Made by a program: the position numbers and the translations under genes. Positions 1-6,274 of a DNA stretch of 6,370 nt are shown one piece after another. The notes below the pieces were generated by a model that saw nothing but the letters and a program-made list of their open reading frames with translations, did not search any database and had not been told where the DNA came from. Numbering within the stretch: position 1 is the first letter of the stretch; each line of letters opens with the position of its first letter. Source of the stretch: Acidobacteriota bacterium (GTDB lineage Bacteria; Acidobacteriota; Vicinamibacteria; Vicinamibacterales; UBA8438); the NCBI GenBank assembly GCA_003533545.1, contig DQEK01000218.1, positions 1 to 6,370 of the forward strand, written 5' to 3'.

Positions 1-1433
1 TCCGGAATGCTGCTCCAGAGAAAAAATGAGATGCGTGAGGCCAGCTCCAGGTCGGCCAGGCGATAGGCCGTACCGGGCACCGCATCTGACGGATCAGACA
101 CGACCCGGAACAGGAAATCTGGGCTCACCAGGAGGGCCCGCAGGGCTCGTTCGATACCGACCTCAAAGCCACCGCTCAGACGCCCCTCCTCGTAGAACCC
201 TACCAGCGGGTCGAGATCAAGGGCGCCGATGGGCCGCCGGTACGCCCGTCGAGCCAGAGTCGACAAAATCTCCGAAGCGCACGCCAGTTCCTCGGAAGGC
301 ACCGACGGACGGCAGACGAAGATCCGGTCGCGGGCGGGCGTCTCGTTAATACCGGTCGCATTGAAGGGACCAGAAATCGTCACGGTGCCGAGGTGCGGCT
401 GGTACAGCAGGTAGTCGCCCTCACCGTGCGGCCGATCAAAGGGCTGCCGTATGCTTTCGGACAGCGCGTCTGTCTTCTTAACGAACGTAGCCGTTACCAC
501 GCGCGGCCCAGCGGACACCGGAACTCGCACCACCAACTCGTCTGGCCCCGTGTTATACGCGACACCTTGGTCTTGACCGGCGTCTCGGGGTGCCAATTGG
601 AAAATCGTAAGCCGCTTGCCATCGAGGCTCACTTCAAGTTGGTGCGGTTCCCGAATCGGAGCCCCGGCAAACAAATCAAGTAATTCAAGTTTGATGTCGT
701 AGTCCCCGTCCTGAGGAAAGTTAAACGGCACCGACAAGCCGCCACGCGTCCCAAACGGCAACCCGTCTCGGTGGGAGTACTGGGACAAATCGGATACGAC
801 ACGGAACGTCTCCCCCATCGGCGCCGCGGGCGAAGCACCAACCGCCAGTCGACTGATCTCTCGGGCGGCGCTCATGTAGCGTTCAAGCAGCGTCGGCGAG
901 ATTTTCAGCACCCCGGCAATGTTGTCGAACCCGTAGCTCTGATCATCGGCCGGCACCAACTTCGCGGCATCGATGTCCAGCGCGAGCAAGTCACGTATGG
1001 CATTCTGGTACTCAGTGCGATTGAGCCGATGTAGCGTTTCAGTGCGGCCTGGATTGGGTCTGATCGATGCCGACCGGTCGATCTCTTCTTCAAGCCACGC
1101 GGCAAGCTCATCAACGTCCTCGGGGGCCGGCCGCGGTCGACCCATCGGGGGCATCGACCCAGTTCTGAGCTTTCGAATGACCCTCTCCCACAATTCAGCA
1201 TCCGCGGGAACGTCATTCAGCGCAGAAACATTAATTACGATGGGAACCGTGCCCCGGTCGACCAAGGATTCGTTGTGGCAGGTAATGCAATAGCGCTCAA
1301 GGAGCGCAGGATGTGCGTCATCGACAGGGGTCTGGGCAGCCGCCGGCACAGAGAAGCCCAAGACAGCAAACAGCGCCCCTCCGCAAAGAAAGATCGCCCC
1401 CAGCCGCCAGACCATGCCTTTTCTCGTTTTCAT
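1..1433 (-). CDS. Planctomycete-type cytochrome c / DUF1587-DUF1595-DUF1592 protein, exported, 3' truncated
   Basis: The frame is open from an ATG at 1433 to the left edge (477 codons plus two bases), so the C-terminus is missing. Residues 1-34 are a Sec signal peptide (MKTRK n-region, hydrophobic core, likely cleavage after PAAA or AAAQ). A c-type heme site CITCH lies at residues 49-53, with Met94 in SMPPM as probable distal ligand; this is the PSCyt1-like domain. DUF1587 follows (about 135-200, HRLNRTEYQNAIRDLL), then a beta-rich segment (about 205-360), a DUF1595-like helical region (about 382-445, LARRAYRRP) and the start of DUF1592 (from about 455, YRLADLELASRISFFLW). Family members are usually about 750-850 residues and end in DUF1588 and DUF1585, expected beyond the edge. 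It should be a periplasmic heme protein; its reaction is not established. In related genomes a DUF1552 gene often follows, and an ankyrin gene like the divergent neighbour is often nearby. The SD is weak (GAG, about 5 nt before ATG). Confidence 0.93.
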   Translation of the reverse strand, partial: MKTRKGMVWRLGAIFLCGGALFAVLGFSVPAAAQTPVDDAHPALLERYCITCHNESLVDRGTVPIVINVSALNDVPADAELWERVIRKLRTGSMPPMGRPRPAPEDVDELAAWLEEEIDRSASIRPNPGRTETLHRLNRTEYQNAIRDLLALDIDAAKLVPADDQSYGFDNIAGVLKISPTLLERYMSAAREISRLAVGASPAAPMGETFRVVSDLSQYSHRDGLPFGTRGGLSVPFNFPQDGDYDIKLELLDLFAGAPIREPHQLEVSLDGKRLTIFQLAPRDAGQDQGVAYNTGPDELVVRVPVSAGPRVVTATFVKKTDALSESIRQPFDRPHGEGDYLLYQPHLGTVTISGPFNATGINETPARDRIFVCRPSVPSEELACASEILSTLARRAYRRPIGALDLDPLVGFYEEGRLSGGFEVGIERALRALLVSPDFLFRVVSDPSDAVPGTAYRLADLELASRISFFLWSSIP

Positions 1434-1443
1434 ATATCTCGAA

Positions 1444-1454
1444 TCAGGCCCTGA
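1444..1454. repeat. Short palindrome TCAGG-C-CCTGA in the leader
   Basis: Five-base perfect inverted arms around a single C lie directly beside the larger palindrome at 1453-1473, within the predicted 5' leader of the minus-strand gene and 10 bases before its ATG. It could be a second half of a composite operator or chance; arms this short are weak evidence alone. Confidence 0.25.
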
Positions 1455-1473
1455 ACGATCGCCACGATCGTAC
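1453..1473. promoter_or_regulatory. Interrupted palindrome overlapping the -10 box: candidate operator
   Basis: ACGATCG (1455-1461), three bases CCA, then CGATCGT (1465-1471) form perfect seven-base inverted arms. Adding GA and AC on the outside extends the arms to nine bases with one mismatch. The dyad covers the predicted -10 box and start point of the minus-strand gene, where a repressor would block transcription. A three-base loop makes a protein-binding site more likely than an RNA hairpin. No regulator gene is in the window. Confidence 0.4.
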
Positions 1474-1494
1474 AGCTTCAGCCCCCACTGTCAA
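1467..1494 (-). promoter_or_regulatory. Sigma70-like promoter for the cytochrome/DUF1592 gene
   Basis: On the minus strand a perfect -35 box TTGACA (1494-1489) is followed after 16 bases by TACGAT (1472-1467), which matches the -10 consensus at four of six positions including the conserved TA...T. Transcription would start near 1460, leaving a leader of roughly 27 bases before the ATG at 1433. The call rests on sequence match and position only. Confidence 0.55.
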
Positions 1495-1601
1495 CACTTG
1501 CGCGCACTTCAGAGACGATAAATCGGCCCGGAGGCAGGCCACGCAAAGTATCTAGCCGAACCGTGTTCCAGACAACAAAAGCACCACAGCATTCCACCGC
1601 G

Positions 1602-1631
1602 TTGCCGACCCCCGCCGCGGCCTGCTACGAT
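1602..1631 (+). promoter_or_regulatory. Probable promoter for the ankyrin gene
   Basis: TTGCCG (1602-1607, four of six matches to TTGACA) is separated by 18 bases from TACGAT (1626-1631), the same -10 hexamer used by the divergent gene. The expected start near 1638 gives a leader of about 50 bases before the ATG at 1688. The two promoters are back to back about 110 bases apart. Confidence 0.4.
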
Positions 1632-1674
1632 AGATCCGTCAGGGTTTGTGCGAACGCGTAACGCGTCCAACCAT

Positions 1675-1678
1675 GGAG
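1675..1678 (+). promoter_or_regulatory. Ribosome binding site GGAG deciding the ankyrin start
   Basis: GGAG lies nine bases before the ATG at 1688. Earlier in-frame starts (TTG at 1646, ATG at 1673) have no comparable purine-rich element, and starting at 1688 puts the basic n-region and hydrophobic core of the signal peptide right at the N-terminus. Confidence 0.5.
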
Positions 1679-1687
1679 ACCAGCGAG

Positions 1688-3229
1688 ATGCGCTTGAGGA
1701 TTTACGCCAGACGCTTGGCACCCCTTGCCCTATTGTTCGGGATTGGAACGGGGATCTCCGCTCCGCCTATGTCAGCCGAGGGCCGAGAGGCCCCGCTGGT
1801 TGCGGCGACCAAGGCCTCCGACACAGCGGCCGTCCAGGCCCTACTCGCGCAGGAGATAGACGTCGATGCCCCAGAACCGGACGGCACGACCGCGCTGCAT
1901 TGGGCGGCGTATCAGGGAGACGCCGAAATCGCGGCCGTCCTGCTTCGCGCGGGGGCTAGCGCCAACGCACCGAACCGATACGGAGTCACCCCACTGACGC
2001 TTGCCGCCGGACGCGGAGACACTGAGGTTGTTCGTGCGTTACTCGATAACGATGCCGACCCGAACACCGCGCTCCCAGAGGGTGAGACAGTCCTGATGGC
2101 GGCAGCTCGCGCAGGCAGTGTTGACGTACTACGACTGTTAATCGCTCGCGGTGCGGACATCGACGCTCGTGAGAACTGGCGAGGACAAAGTGCCCTGATG
2201 TGGGCGGCCGCAGAAAATCATCCACAGGCGGTGCACACACTGCTCGAACTCGGCGCACAGGTAGACGAGCGCTCGACCTCTGGGTGGACGGCACTGCTCT
2301 TCGCTATTAGGGCAGGCCAAGCAGAAGCGGTGCAAGCACTGCTCGAGGCCGGCGCGGATGTCAACGATACAATCCGACCACTCCCCAAGACGGGAACCGA
2401 CGTTGAGGGCGAGTCTGGACGACGCAGCGCGTCGGATGGCTCCAGCGGCCTGGTAATCGCCGTCGCTAACGGCCATTTCTCGCTGGCCACCTCTCTCGTC
2501 ACCCACGGAGCGGATGTCGACGCTCATGAACAAGGTTGGACGCCGTTGCATCAGCTCGCGTACACCCGCCGTCCCAACTCTGGCAAAGGCATGCCGCCCG
2601 TGCCGCTCATCGATGGCCTCGACACGCTGGGGTTCGCTCAGTTTCTACTGGAGCACGGTGCCGACCCGAACATCCGTCAGACCAGACGACACAACAACGG
2701 CGAGCGCAACTACCTGAACCGCGTTGGGGCAACGCCGTATCTACTCGCGGCCAAACATGCCGACGCGTCGTTGATGCGCCTGTTGGCCGAGCACGGAGCC
2801 GACACGCAGCAGGCAACGAAGGGCAACGCATCACCCTTGATGGTCTCGGCCGGCGTCGGCATCTTCAACATCGGGGAAAGCGCAGGCACCAACGAGGAGG
2901 CCTTCGAGGCGGTAAAGCTGGCCTACGAGCTGGGGGACACGGATGTGAACCGCGCCGATGACAGAGGCTACACCGCGTTGCACGGTGCGGCGCTACGCGG
3001 CGCGAACCCCATCGTTGAGTTCCTGATCGACAAGGGAGCGGATCTACTTCACGAAACAGCCGAAGGGTGGACACCTCTCCGCATCGCGGATGGAGTGCAC
3101 TACACCGGGACGGTGAAACGCGCGGATCCCACCGCCGCCCTGCTGCGTCAGGTCATGAAAGACCGTGGCATCTACACCGCGGAACATGACCGCGACGTCA
3201 ACAGCGTCGCGGTCGTAGAAGGACGTTGA
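1688..3229 (+). CDS. Exported ankyrin-repeat protein
   Basis: This encodes 513 residues from the ATG at 1688. Residues 1-30 look like a Sec signal peptide (MRLRIYARRLAPLALLFGIG, cleavage probably near ISA or MSA), so the protein should act outside the cytoplasm. Nearly all the rest is ankyrin repeat: about eleven units, with clear TALHWAA, TPLTLAA, TPLHQLA, TALHGAAL and GADVN/GADPN signatures. Three insertions interrupt the regular 33-residue pitch: about 228-252 (charged, Gly/Ser-rich), about 293-318 (GKGMPPVP region) and about 386-402 (GVGIFNIGESAGTNEEA). A C-terminal cap follows (WTPLRIADGVHYTGT, then TAALLRQVM). The insertions resemble those of a family I recognise from acidobacterial genomes next to DUF1592 cytochromes. 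Ankyrin repeats bind proteins, so a scaffold or inhibitor role for exported partners is plausible, but no partner is shown. There is no catalytic domain. Its 3' end converges on the cytochrome gene, with 19 bases between stop codons. Confidence 0.93.
   Translation: MRLRIYARRLAPLALLFGIGTGISAPPMSAEGREAPLVAATKASDTAAVQALLAQEIDVDAPEPDGTTALHWAAYQGDAEIAAVLLRAGASANAPNRYGVTPLTLAAGRGDTEVVRALLDNDADPNTALPEGETVLMAAARAGSVDVLRLLIARGADIDARENWRGQSALMWAAAENHPQAVHTLLELGAQVDERSTSGWTALLFAIRAGQAEAVQALLEAGADVNDTIRPLPKTGTDVEGESGRRSASDGSSGLVIAVANGHFSLATSLVTHGADVDAHEQGWTPLHQLAYTRRPNSGKGMPPVPLIDGLDTLGFAQFLLEHGADPNIRQTRRHNNGERNYLNRVGATPYLLAAKHADASLMRLLAEHGADTQQATKGNASPLMVSAGVGIFNIGESAGTNEEAFEAVKLAYELGDTDVNRADDRGYTALHGAALRGANPIVEFLIDKGADLLHETAEGWTPLRIADGVHYTGTVKRADPTAALLRQVMKDRGIYTAEHDRDVNSVAVVEGR
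3186..3216. terminator. Stem-loop at the convergent gene end (no U-tract)
   Basis: GACCGCGACG (3188-3197) and CGTCGCGGTC (3205-3214) are perfect ten-base inverted arms around a seven-base loop. One U-G and one A-U pair can extend the stem to twelve. It lies in the last codons of the ankyrin gene and about 35-60 bases past the stop of the opposing cytochrome gene. It is GC-rich and stable on both strands but is not followed by a T-run either way, so it is not a classic intrinsic terminator. It may pause polymerase, protect 3' ends or act with Rho. Confidence 0.4.
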
Positions 3230-3243
3230 TCGCGAACAACGTC
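3222..3243. terminator. Second stem-loop spanning the ankyrin stop codon
   Basis: GACGTTG (3222-3228) and CAACGTC (3237-3243) are perfect seven-base inverted arms with an eight-base loop that contains part of the ankyrin TGA stop. It sits between the two convergent stops, seven bases from the first stem-loop. There is no T-run on either side, so it may be part of a bidirectional transcript-end structure. Confidence 0.35.
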
Positions 3244-3248
3244 GGGAC

Positions 3249-3983
3249 TTACCGCTGTCTGCAAGCCCCAGCGACCATCCCGACGCTGCTGACGTTGATC
3301 CGGTCCCCATTCGGGTCCCGGATGAGAAACCCCTTCACTTCCATTTTGTGTCCGACGTGAGGCGTGGGATCCGGATAGACGTTCACCAGCGTGAACGTCT
3401 CGACACCAAGCGGCGTTGTCGCAAGCCCGCTCAATTCTTCCGCATTCGACACGGAGGGGTCCTGCGTCCGGACTGGCGCTGTGGCGTACGAGAGACGCCA
3501 ACTATTTTCATCCACTGGATCCAGACACCCCACGGCACGCACCATCGCGAAACTTGGAACCTCGCCAGGGCCGTCTTCCGCCTCGATTCGAATGTCCGCG
3601 ACGTTCTCTAACGTCAGCGCTCGGCCGCCGGCAGGAAACCCGTTCTCCGCAAGAATATACGCGAGGCTCTCCAGATAGGCTTGGTCGTCGAGCGTCGCCG
3701 GATCGTCAAACGGCATCAACGTCCGTACGCGTCCAAAGAGCGTTCCCAACGTGCCCTCGCGCCAATCGTCCATGAAGGCGTCATCTGCGAGCGACCGAGC
3801 CTCCCCCGCTCCACTGAGATCTGACAGGTGGCACGAACTACAGTGATCGCGGTAGACCAAGCGGCCACGAGATGCCTGCTCAGCGGTGTAGACGCCATCC
3901 CAGACGGTAATCGTCCCCGTCTGCCTCGCCAGCAGCAGTGGCGCCACACAGACAACGCCAATCGCTAACACCCATGCACGCAT
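3249..3983 (-). CDS. Exported monoheme cytochrome c with C-terminal 'GCL...W.L' domain
   Basis: This encodes 244 residues from the ATG at 3983. Residues 1-19 are a signal peptide (MRAWVLAIGVVCVAPLLLA). The heme domain (about 28-120) begins with VWDGVYTAEQASRG, binds heme at CSSCH (48-52) and offers Met90 in LMPFDDP as distal ligand. It ends in the helix YLESLAYILAENGFPAGG, typical of class I cytochromes in acidobacterial dehydrogenase and oxidase contexts. A second domain (about 144-244) starts with MVRAVGCLDP...SWRL and ends GHKMEVKGFLIRDPNGDRINVSSVGMV; it recurs in Vicinamibacteria but I know no function for it. It holds two cysteines, 153 and 241, which could form a disulphide. The protein should carry electrons in the periplasm. 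It is the second gene of an operon, starting 21 bases after the stop of the PD40 lipoprotein gene. A GTG at 4001 is an alternative start only 3 bases after that stop; I prefer the ATG for the signal peptide and GGTG six bases upstream. Confidence 0.9.
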   Translation of the reverse strand: MRAWVLAIGVVCVAPLLLARQTGTITVWDGVYTAEQASRGRLVYRDHCSSCHLSDLSGAGEARSLADDAFMDDWREGTLGTLFGRVRTLMPFDDPATLDDQAYLESLAYILAENGFPAGGRALTLENVADIRIEAEDGPGEVPSFAMVRAVGCLDPVDENSWRLSYATAPVRTQDPSVSNAEELSGLATTPLGVETFTLVNVYPDPTPHVGHKMEVKGFLIRDPNGDRINVSSVGMVAGACRQR

Positions 3984-4004
3984 CGTCGACACCAGAGCCA
4001 CAGG

Positions 4005-5999
4005 CTAATTCTCAAACGTTCGCTGTAGAAGCTGGTCAACCTCAATCGTCCACAGATTCACACTACCCGACCTGAGGCTGTACACAAGAGAGTCGTCGGA
4101 CAACCAATCAAAGGCAGTAACCACCCCAGCCCCCTCCGTGAGACGGTGCACGTCCCCTGTTCTCACAGATACTACCTGGAGATCCTGAATGTCTTGGGTT
4201 CCGTCCGTCGCCGCCAAAAAAGCGATGCTTGTTCCGTCCGGTGACCATCGAGGTGACGTGTCATCACCGGCTTCAACGCTGAGCCTGGTGGCCATCCCGC
4301 CGCCGACAGGTGTCACGTGGATATCAAAGCCCTCGCCATCGTGATTCTGATAGGCAATCGTCTCGCCGTCAGGGGAATACTCCGCCTGCGCCGTGTAGCC
4401 ACCGTCTGTCAACTGCTCCGGCCCCCCACCGCTCACCGACACCCGCCAGATCTGCGATTGAGCATCGTCACCCGATGCTGAAAGATACACGATGGACTGT
4501 CCGTCCGGGCTCCAGCGCGGTCGCGACGCTCCCTGCATCGTCAACCGCCGCGCATCGCCTCCCTCCGCAGACACGATCCAGACATCCAATGCCGCGCCTC
4601 CCCGATTAGACGAAAACGCCAGTGAACGACCGTCAGGTGACCAAACTGGACCGACGTCTCTCGCTTCGTGGGTCGTTACCTGCCGCACGTCACCCTCGGT
4701 ATTAGACACGACCCAGAGGTCCGTATTCCCACCACGACTAGATTCAAAAGCCACCCAGGCACCATCCGGTGACCAGCGTGGGGTCGCTGTCCCACCGGGA
4801 TTCGTCGTGAGTCGTCGAGGCTCCCCCCCGCCCAGGCCCAAAACATAGATGTCGTCGATTCCACGGCGACCAGACAAGAATGCGACCTGGGTGCCGTCCA
4901 ACGACGCCACCGGGTCTGACACCTCTCCGTGCTCAGAGACCAGAGCGACCGGGATACCGTTGTCCACAGACACCGACCAGAGATCGGTTCGGCTCTCACT
5001 CATACTGAACATGAGCGAAGCACCGTCCGTTGACCAGCGCAAGTGTGCTTGGCCAGCTTTGTCATCGGTGACACGACTCGCGGGACCACCCGAGGCGGGC
5101 ACAATCCATATATCCGCCTGATCGTCCAAAATCGAATGAAAGGCTATCCATGCACCGTTTGGTGACCACCGGGGTTGGGTGTCATTGCCTGCACCGCTCG
5201 TCAAGGGCGTCGGCGAACCACCTTCGACCGGCACAGTCCAGACATCAGGATTTCCCGTTCGATTGGAGGTAAAAACGAACAGCCTACCATCGGGCGACCA
5301 CTCAACTGAGCTCTCGTCGCCCTCGTCATTCGTCACCTGCCTCAGGTCTCCATCAGCAAGCGACGCCACGAAGATGCTCCGTGTCCCTCCATGATCCGAA
5401 AGGAACGCAACTCGACTCCCATCGGGCGACCAGCGCCCACGCGACACAGTTCCATGTCTGGTGAGTCGAGTCGACACTCCGTCACCCACGACCGCGCTCC
5501 ACAGGTCCGCTTTACCTTCAGTGTTGCGGGTGTAAAGAATTGTCGTTCCGTCCGGAGACCACTGCGGGTCGGCAACAATACCCGGCCCGGACGTAACTCG
5601 TGCCGGCTCCCCACCGTCAGCCAGTACCACCCAGACAGTCGTCGACTCCTCGTTGTCAGACACGTATGCGAGCCGGGACCCATCTGGAGACCAGGCTGGA
5701 GCAACCAGGAAGTCGTGCGACGGCGTCAGAGGGTTCGGGATTCCACCCTGAACCGGCACCATCCAGAGTTGTGGAGTCCCATTGCGGTCTGACACGAACG
5801 CGACCAGCGTGCCGTCTGGCGACAACTCAGCGAACTGGTCCGTCGAGGGGCCACCGGTGAGCTGGGTAGCGACGGGAAGCACAATCTCGCGCGTCGCTGT
5901 CGGGTCCGAGTTCAAAGTGGGCGCGGCGCATCCGGACAGGATGGCAAGCAACACCACTCCCCACCGGCTTCCACGCCAAGGCCACCTCTGCATCATCAT
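4005..5999 (-). CDS. PD40/TolB-like beta-propeller lipoprotein with 14 repeats
   Basis: This encodes 664 residues. The N-terminus carries a lipoprotein signal (WGVVLLAILSGC, lipobox LSGC, lipidated Cys24; Ala at +2 suits the outer membrane). The rest is a regular array of PD40 (WD40-like) units with a 43-45 residue pitch, each with WSPDG, IAF.S.R, DIW or DLW, GG and LT elements. The SPDG-type motif occurs fourteen times, at about residues 60, 104, 148, 191, 235, 279, 323, 366, 410, 454, 497, 542, 586 and 634. Fourteen fits two seven-bladed propellers. Units 7 (WSTDG), 8 (ASLDG) and 14 (WLSDD) are degenerate, near the expected propeller boundaries. It is not TolB: the TolB N-terminal domain is absent, and TolB has about 430 residues and one propeller. 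No kinase, peptidase or amidohydrolase domain is attached. It probably binds a protein or polymer ligand at the cell envelope. Start: three consecutive ATGs (5999, 5996, 5993), with a stop upstream and a weak SD. It is the first gene of the operon with the cytochrome. Confidence 0.93.
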   Translation of the reverse strand: MMMQRWPWRGSRWGVVLLAILSGCAAPTLNSDPTATREIVLPVATQLTGGPSTDQFAELSPDGTLVAFVSDRNGTPQLWMVPVQGGIPNPLTPSHDFLVAPAWSPDGSRLAYVSDNEESTTVWVVLADGGEPARVTSGPGIVADPQWSPDGTTILYTRNTEGKADLWSAVVGDGVSTRLTRHGTVSRGRWSPDGSRVAFLSDHGGTRSIFVASLADGDLRQVTNDEGDESSVEWSPDGRLFVFTSNRTGNPDVWTVPVEGGSPTPLTSGAGNDTQPRWSPNGAWIAFHSILDDQADIWIVPASGGPASRVTDDKAGQAHLRWSTDGASLMFSMSESRTDLWSVSVDNGIPVALVSEHGEVSDPVASLDGTQVAFLSGRRGIDDIYVLGLGGGEPRRLTTNPGGTATPRWSPDGAWVAFESSRGGNTDLWVVSNTEGDVRQVTTHEARDVGPVWSPDGRSLAFSSNRGGAALDVWIVSAEGGDARRLTMQGASRPRWSPDGQSIVYLSASGDDAQSQIWRVSVSGGGPEQLTDGGYTAQAEYSPDGETIAYQNHDGEGFDIHVTPVGGGMATRLSVEAGDDTSPRWSPDGTSIAFLAATDGTQDIQDLQVVSVRTGDVHRLTEGAGVVTAFDWLSDDSLVYSLRSGSVNLWTIEVDQLLQRTFEN

Positions 6000-6156
6000 T
6001 CGACCGTCCGCACGGTATAGTTCTTCGTAATGCCGAACGTCGCAGACGACATTCCCTCACAATAACTCAAGACAACGGAGCCGGAACTCAGCGTGCCTGC
6101 CTTTCGCAAAACTAGCGCCAACGGGGGCCACACGCAAACCGGACACAAGGAGACAC

Positions 6157-6178
6157 TGAACGCCATTAACCGCGTTGA
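6157..6178. promoter_or_regulatory. Imperfect dyad next to TTGACT: possible operator
   Basis: TGAACGC (6157-6163) and GCGTTGA (6172-6178) are inverted arms matching at six of seven positions, eight AT-rich bases apart. The right arm overlaps TTGACT (6175-6180). The shape suits a dimeric repressor or activator, but the match is short and may be chance. Confidence 0.22.
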
Positions 6179-6264
6179 CTTTGCTCGGGCTTGACAACGA
6201 CGGCTTCACAGGTGATCGTGTCTCCCGTTTACGTGGCTAGATGAACGCCCCCTCTCTGTGCATT

Positions 6265-6272
6265 GAGGTGAT
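6265..6272 (+). promoter_or_regulatory. Strong ribosome binding site GAGGTGAT
   Basis: Eight consecutive bases complementary to the 16S rRNA 3' end precede the ATG at 6275, with six bases between GAGG and the start codon. It is the best Shine-Dalgarno sequence in the window and fixes the start of the right-hand gene, against the in-frame ATG at 6296. Confidence 0.75.
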
Positions 6273-6274
6273 AC

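Larger units (their letters stand above)
6000..6274. other. Divergent intergenic region between two exported-protein genes
   Basis: No coding sequence is supported here. On the plus strand there are two TTGAC elements sixteen bases apart: TTGACT at 6175 and a perfect -35 TTGACA at 6191-6196. At the correct distance from the latter only a weak -10 (GATCGT, 6214-6219) is found, so the promoter of the right-hand gene is only tentatively placed. For the lipoprotein gene on the minus strand I see no convincing promoter; the best pair is TTGCGT (6137-6132) and TAGTTT (6114-6109) with a 17-base spacer. Confidence 0.4.

Noticed and set aside
905..1216. Open frame on the minus strand inside the cytochrome/DUF1592 gene, and others at 26-349, 393-683 and 629-841
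   Set aside because: They lie in other frames of a continuous coding frame with heme, DUF1587 and DUF1592 motifs, and show no recognisable domain.
1646..1687. Upstream TTG (1646) and ATG (1673) as ankyrin starts
   Set aside because: They add a polar charged extension before the signal peptide and lack a ribosome binding site as good as the one for the ATG at 1688.
3186..3243. Classic Rho-independent terminator
   Set aside because: The stems are good but no T-run follows on either strand, so only a weaker transcript-end structure is claimed.
4005..5999. Periodic short repeats about 132 bases apart containing variants of CCGTCCGGTGACCA, suggestive of a tandem or CRISPR-like array
   Set aside because: The period equals 44 codons and the repeats encode the WSPDG motifs of the PD40 protein; the intervening sequence is coding and diverged.
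4005..5999. Assignment as the Tol-Pal protein TolB
   Set aside because: It is too long, has fourteen rather than five or six repeats, is a lipoprotein, lacks the TolB N-terminal domain and is not next to tol or pal genes.
6000..6060. TATACC (6019-6014) as the -10 of the lipoprotein gene
   Set aside because: It lies only about 15 bases from the ATG, with no matching -35, and would leave almost no leader.
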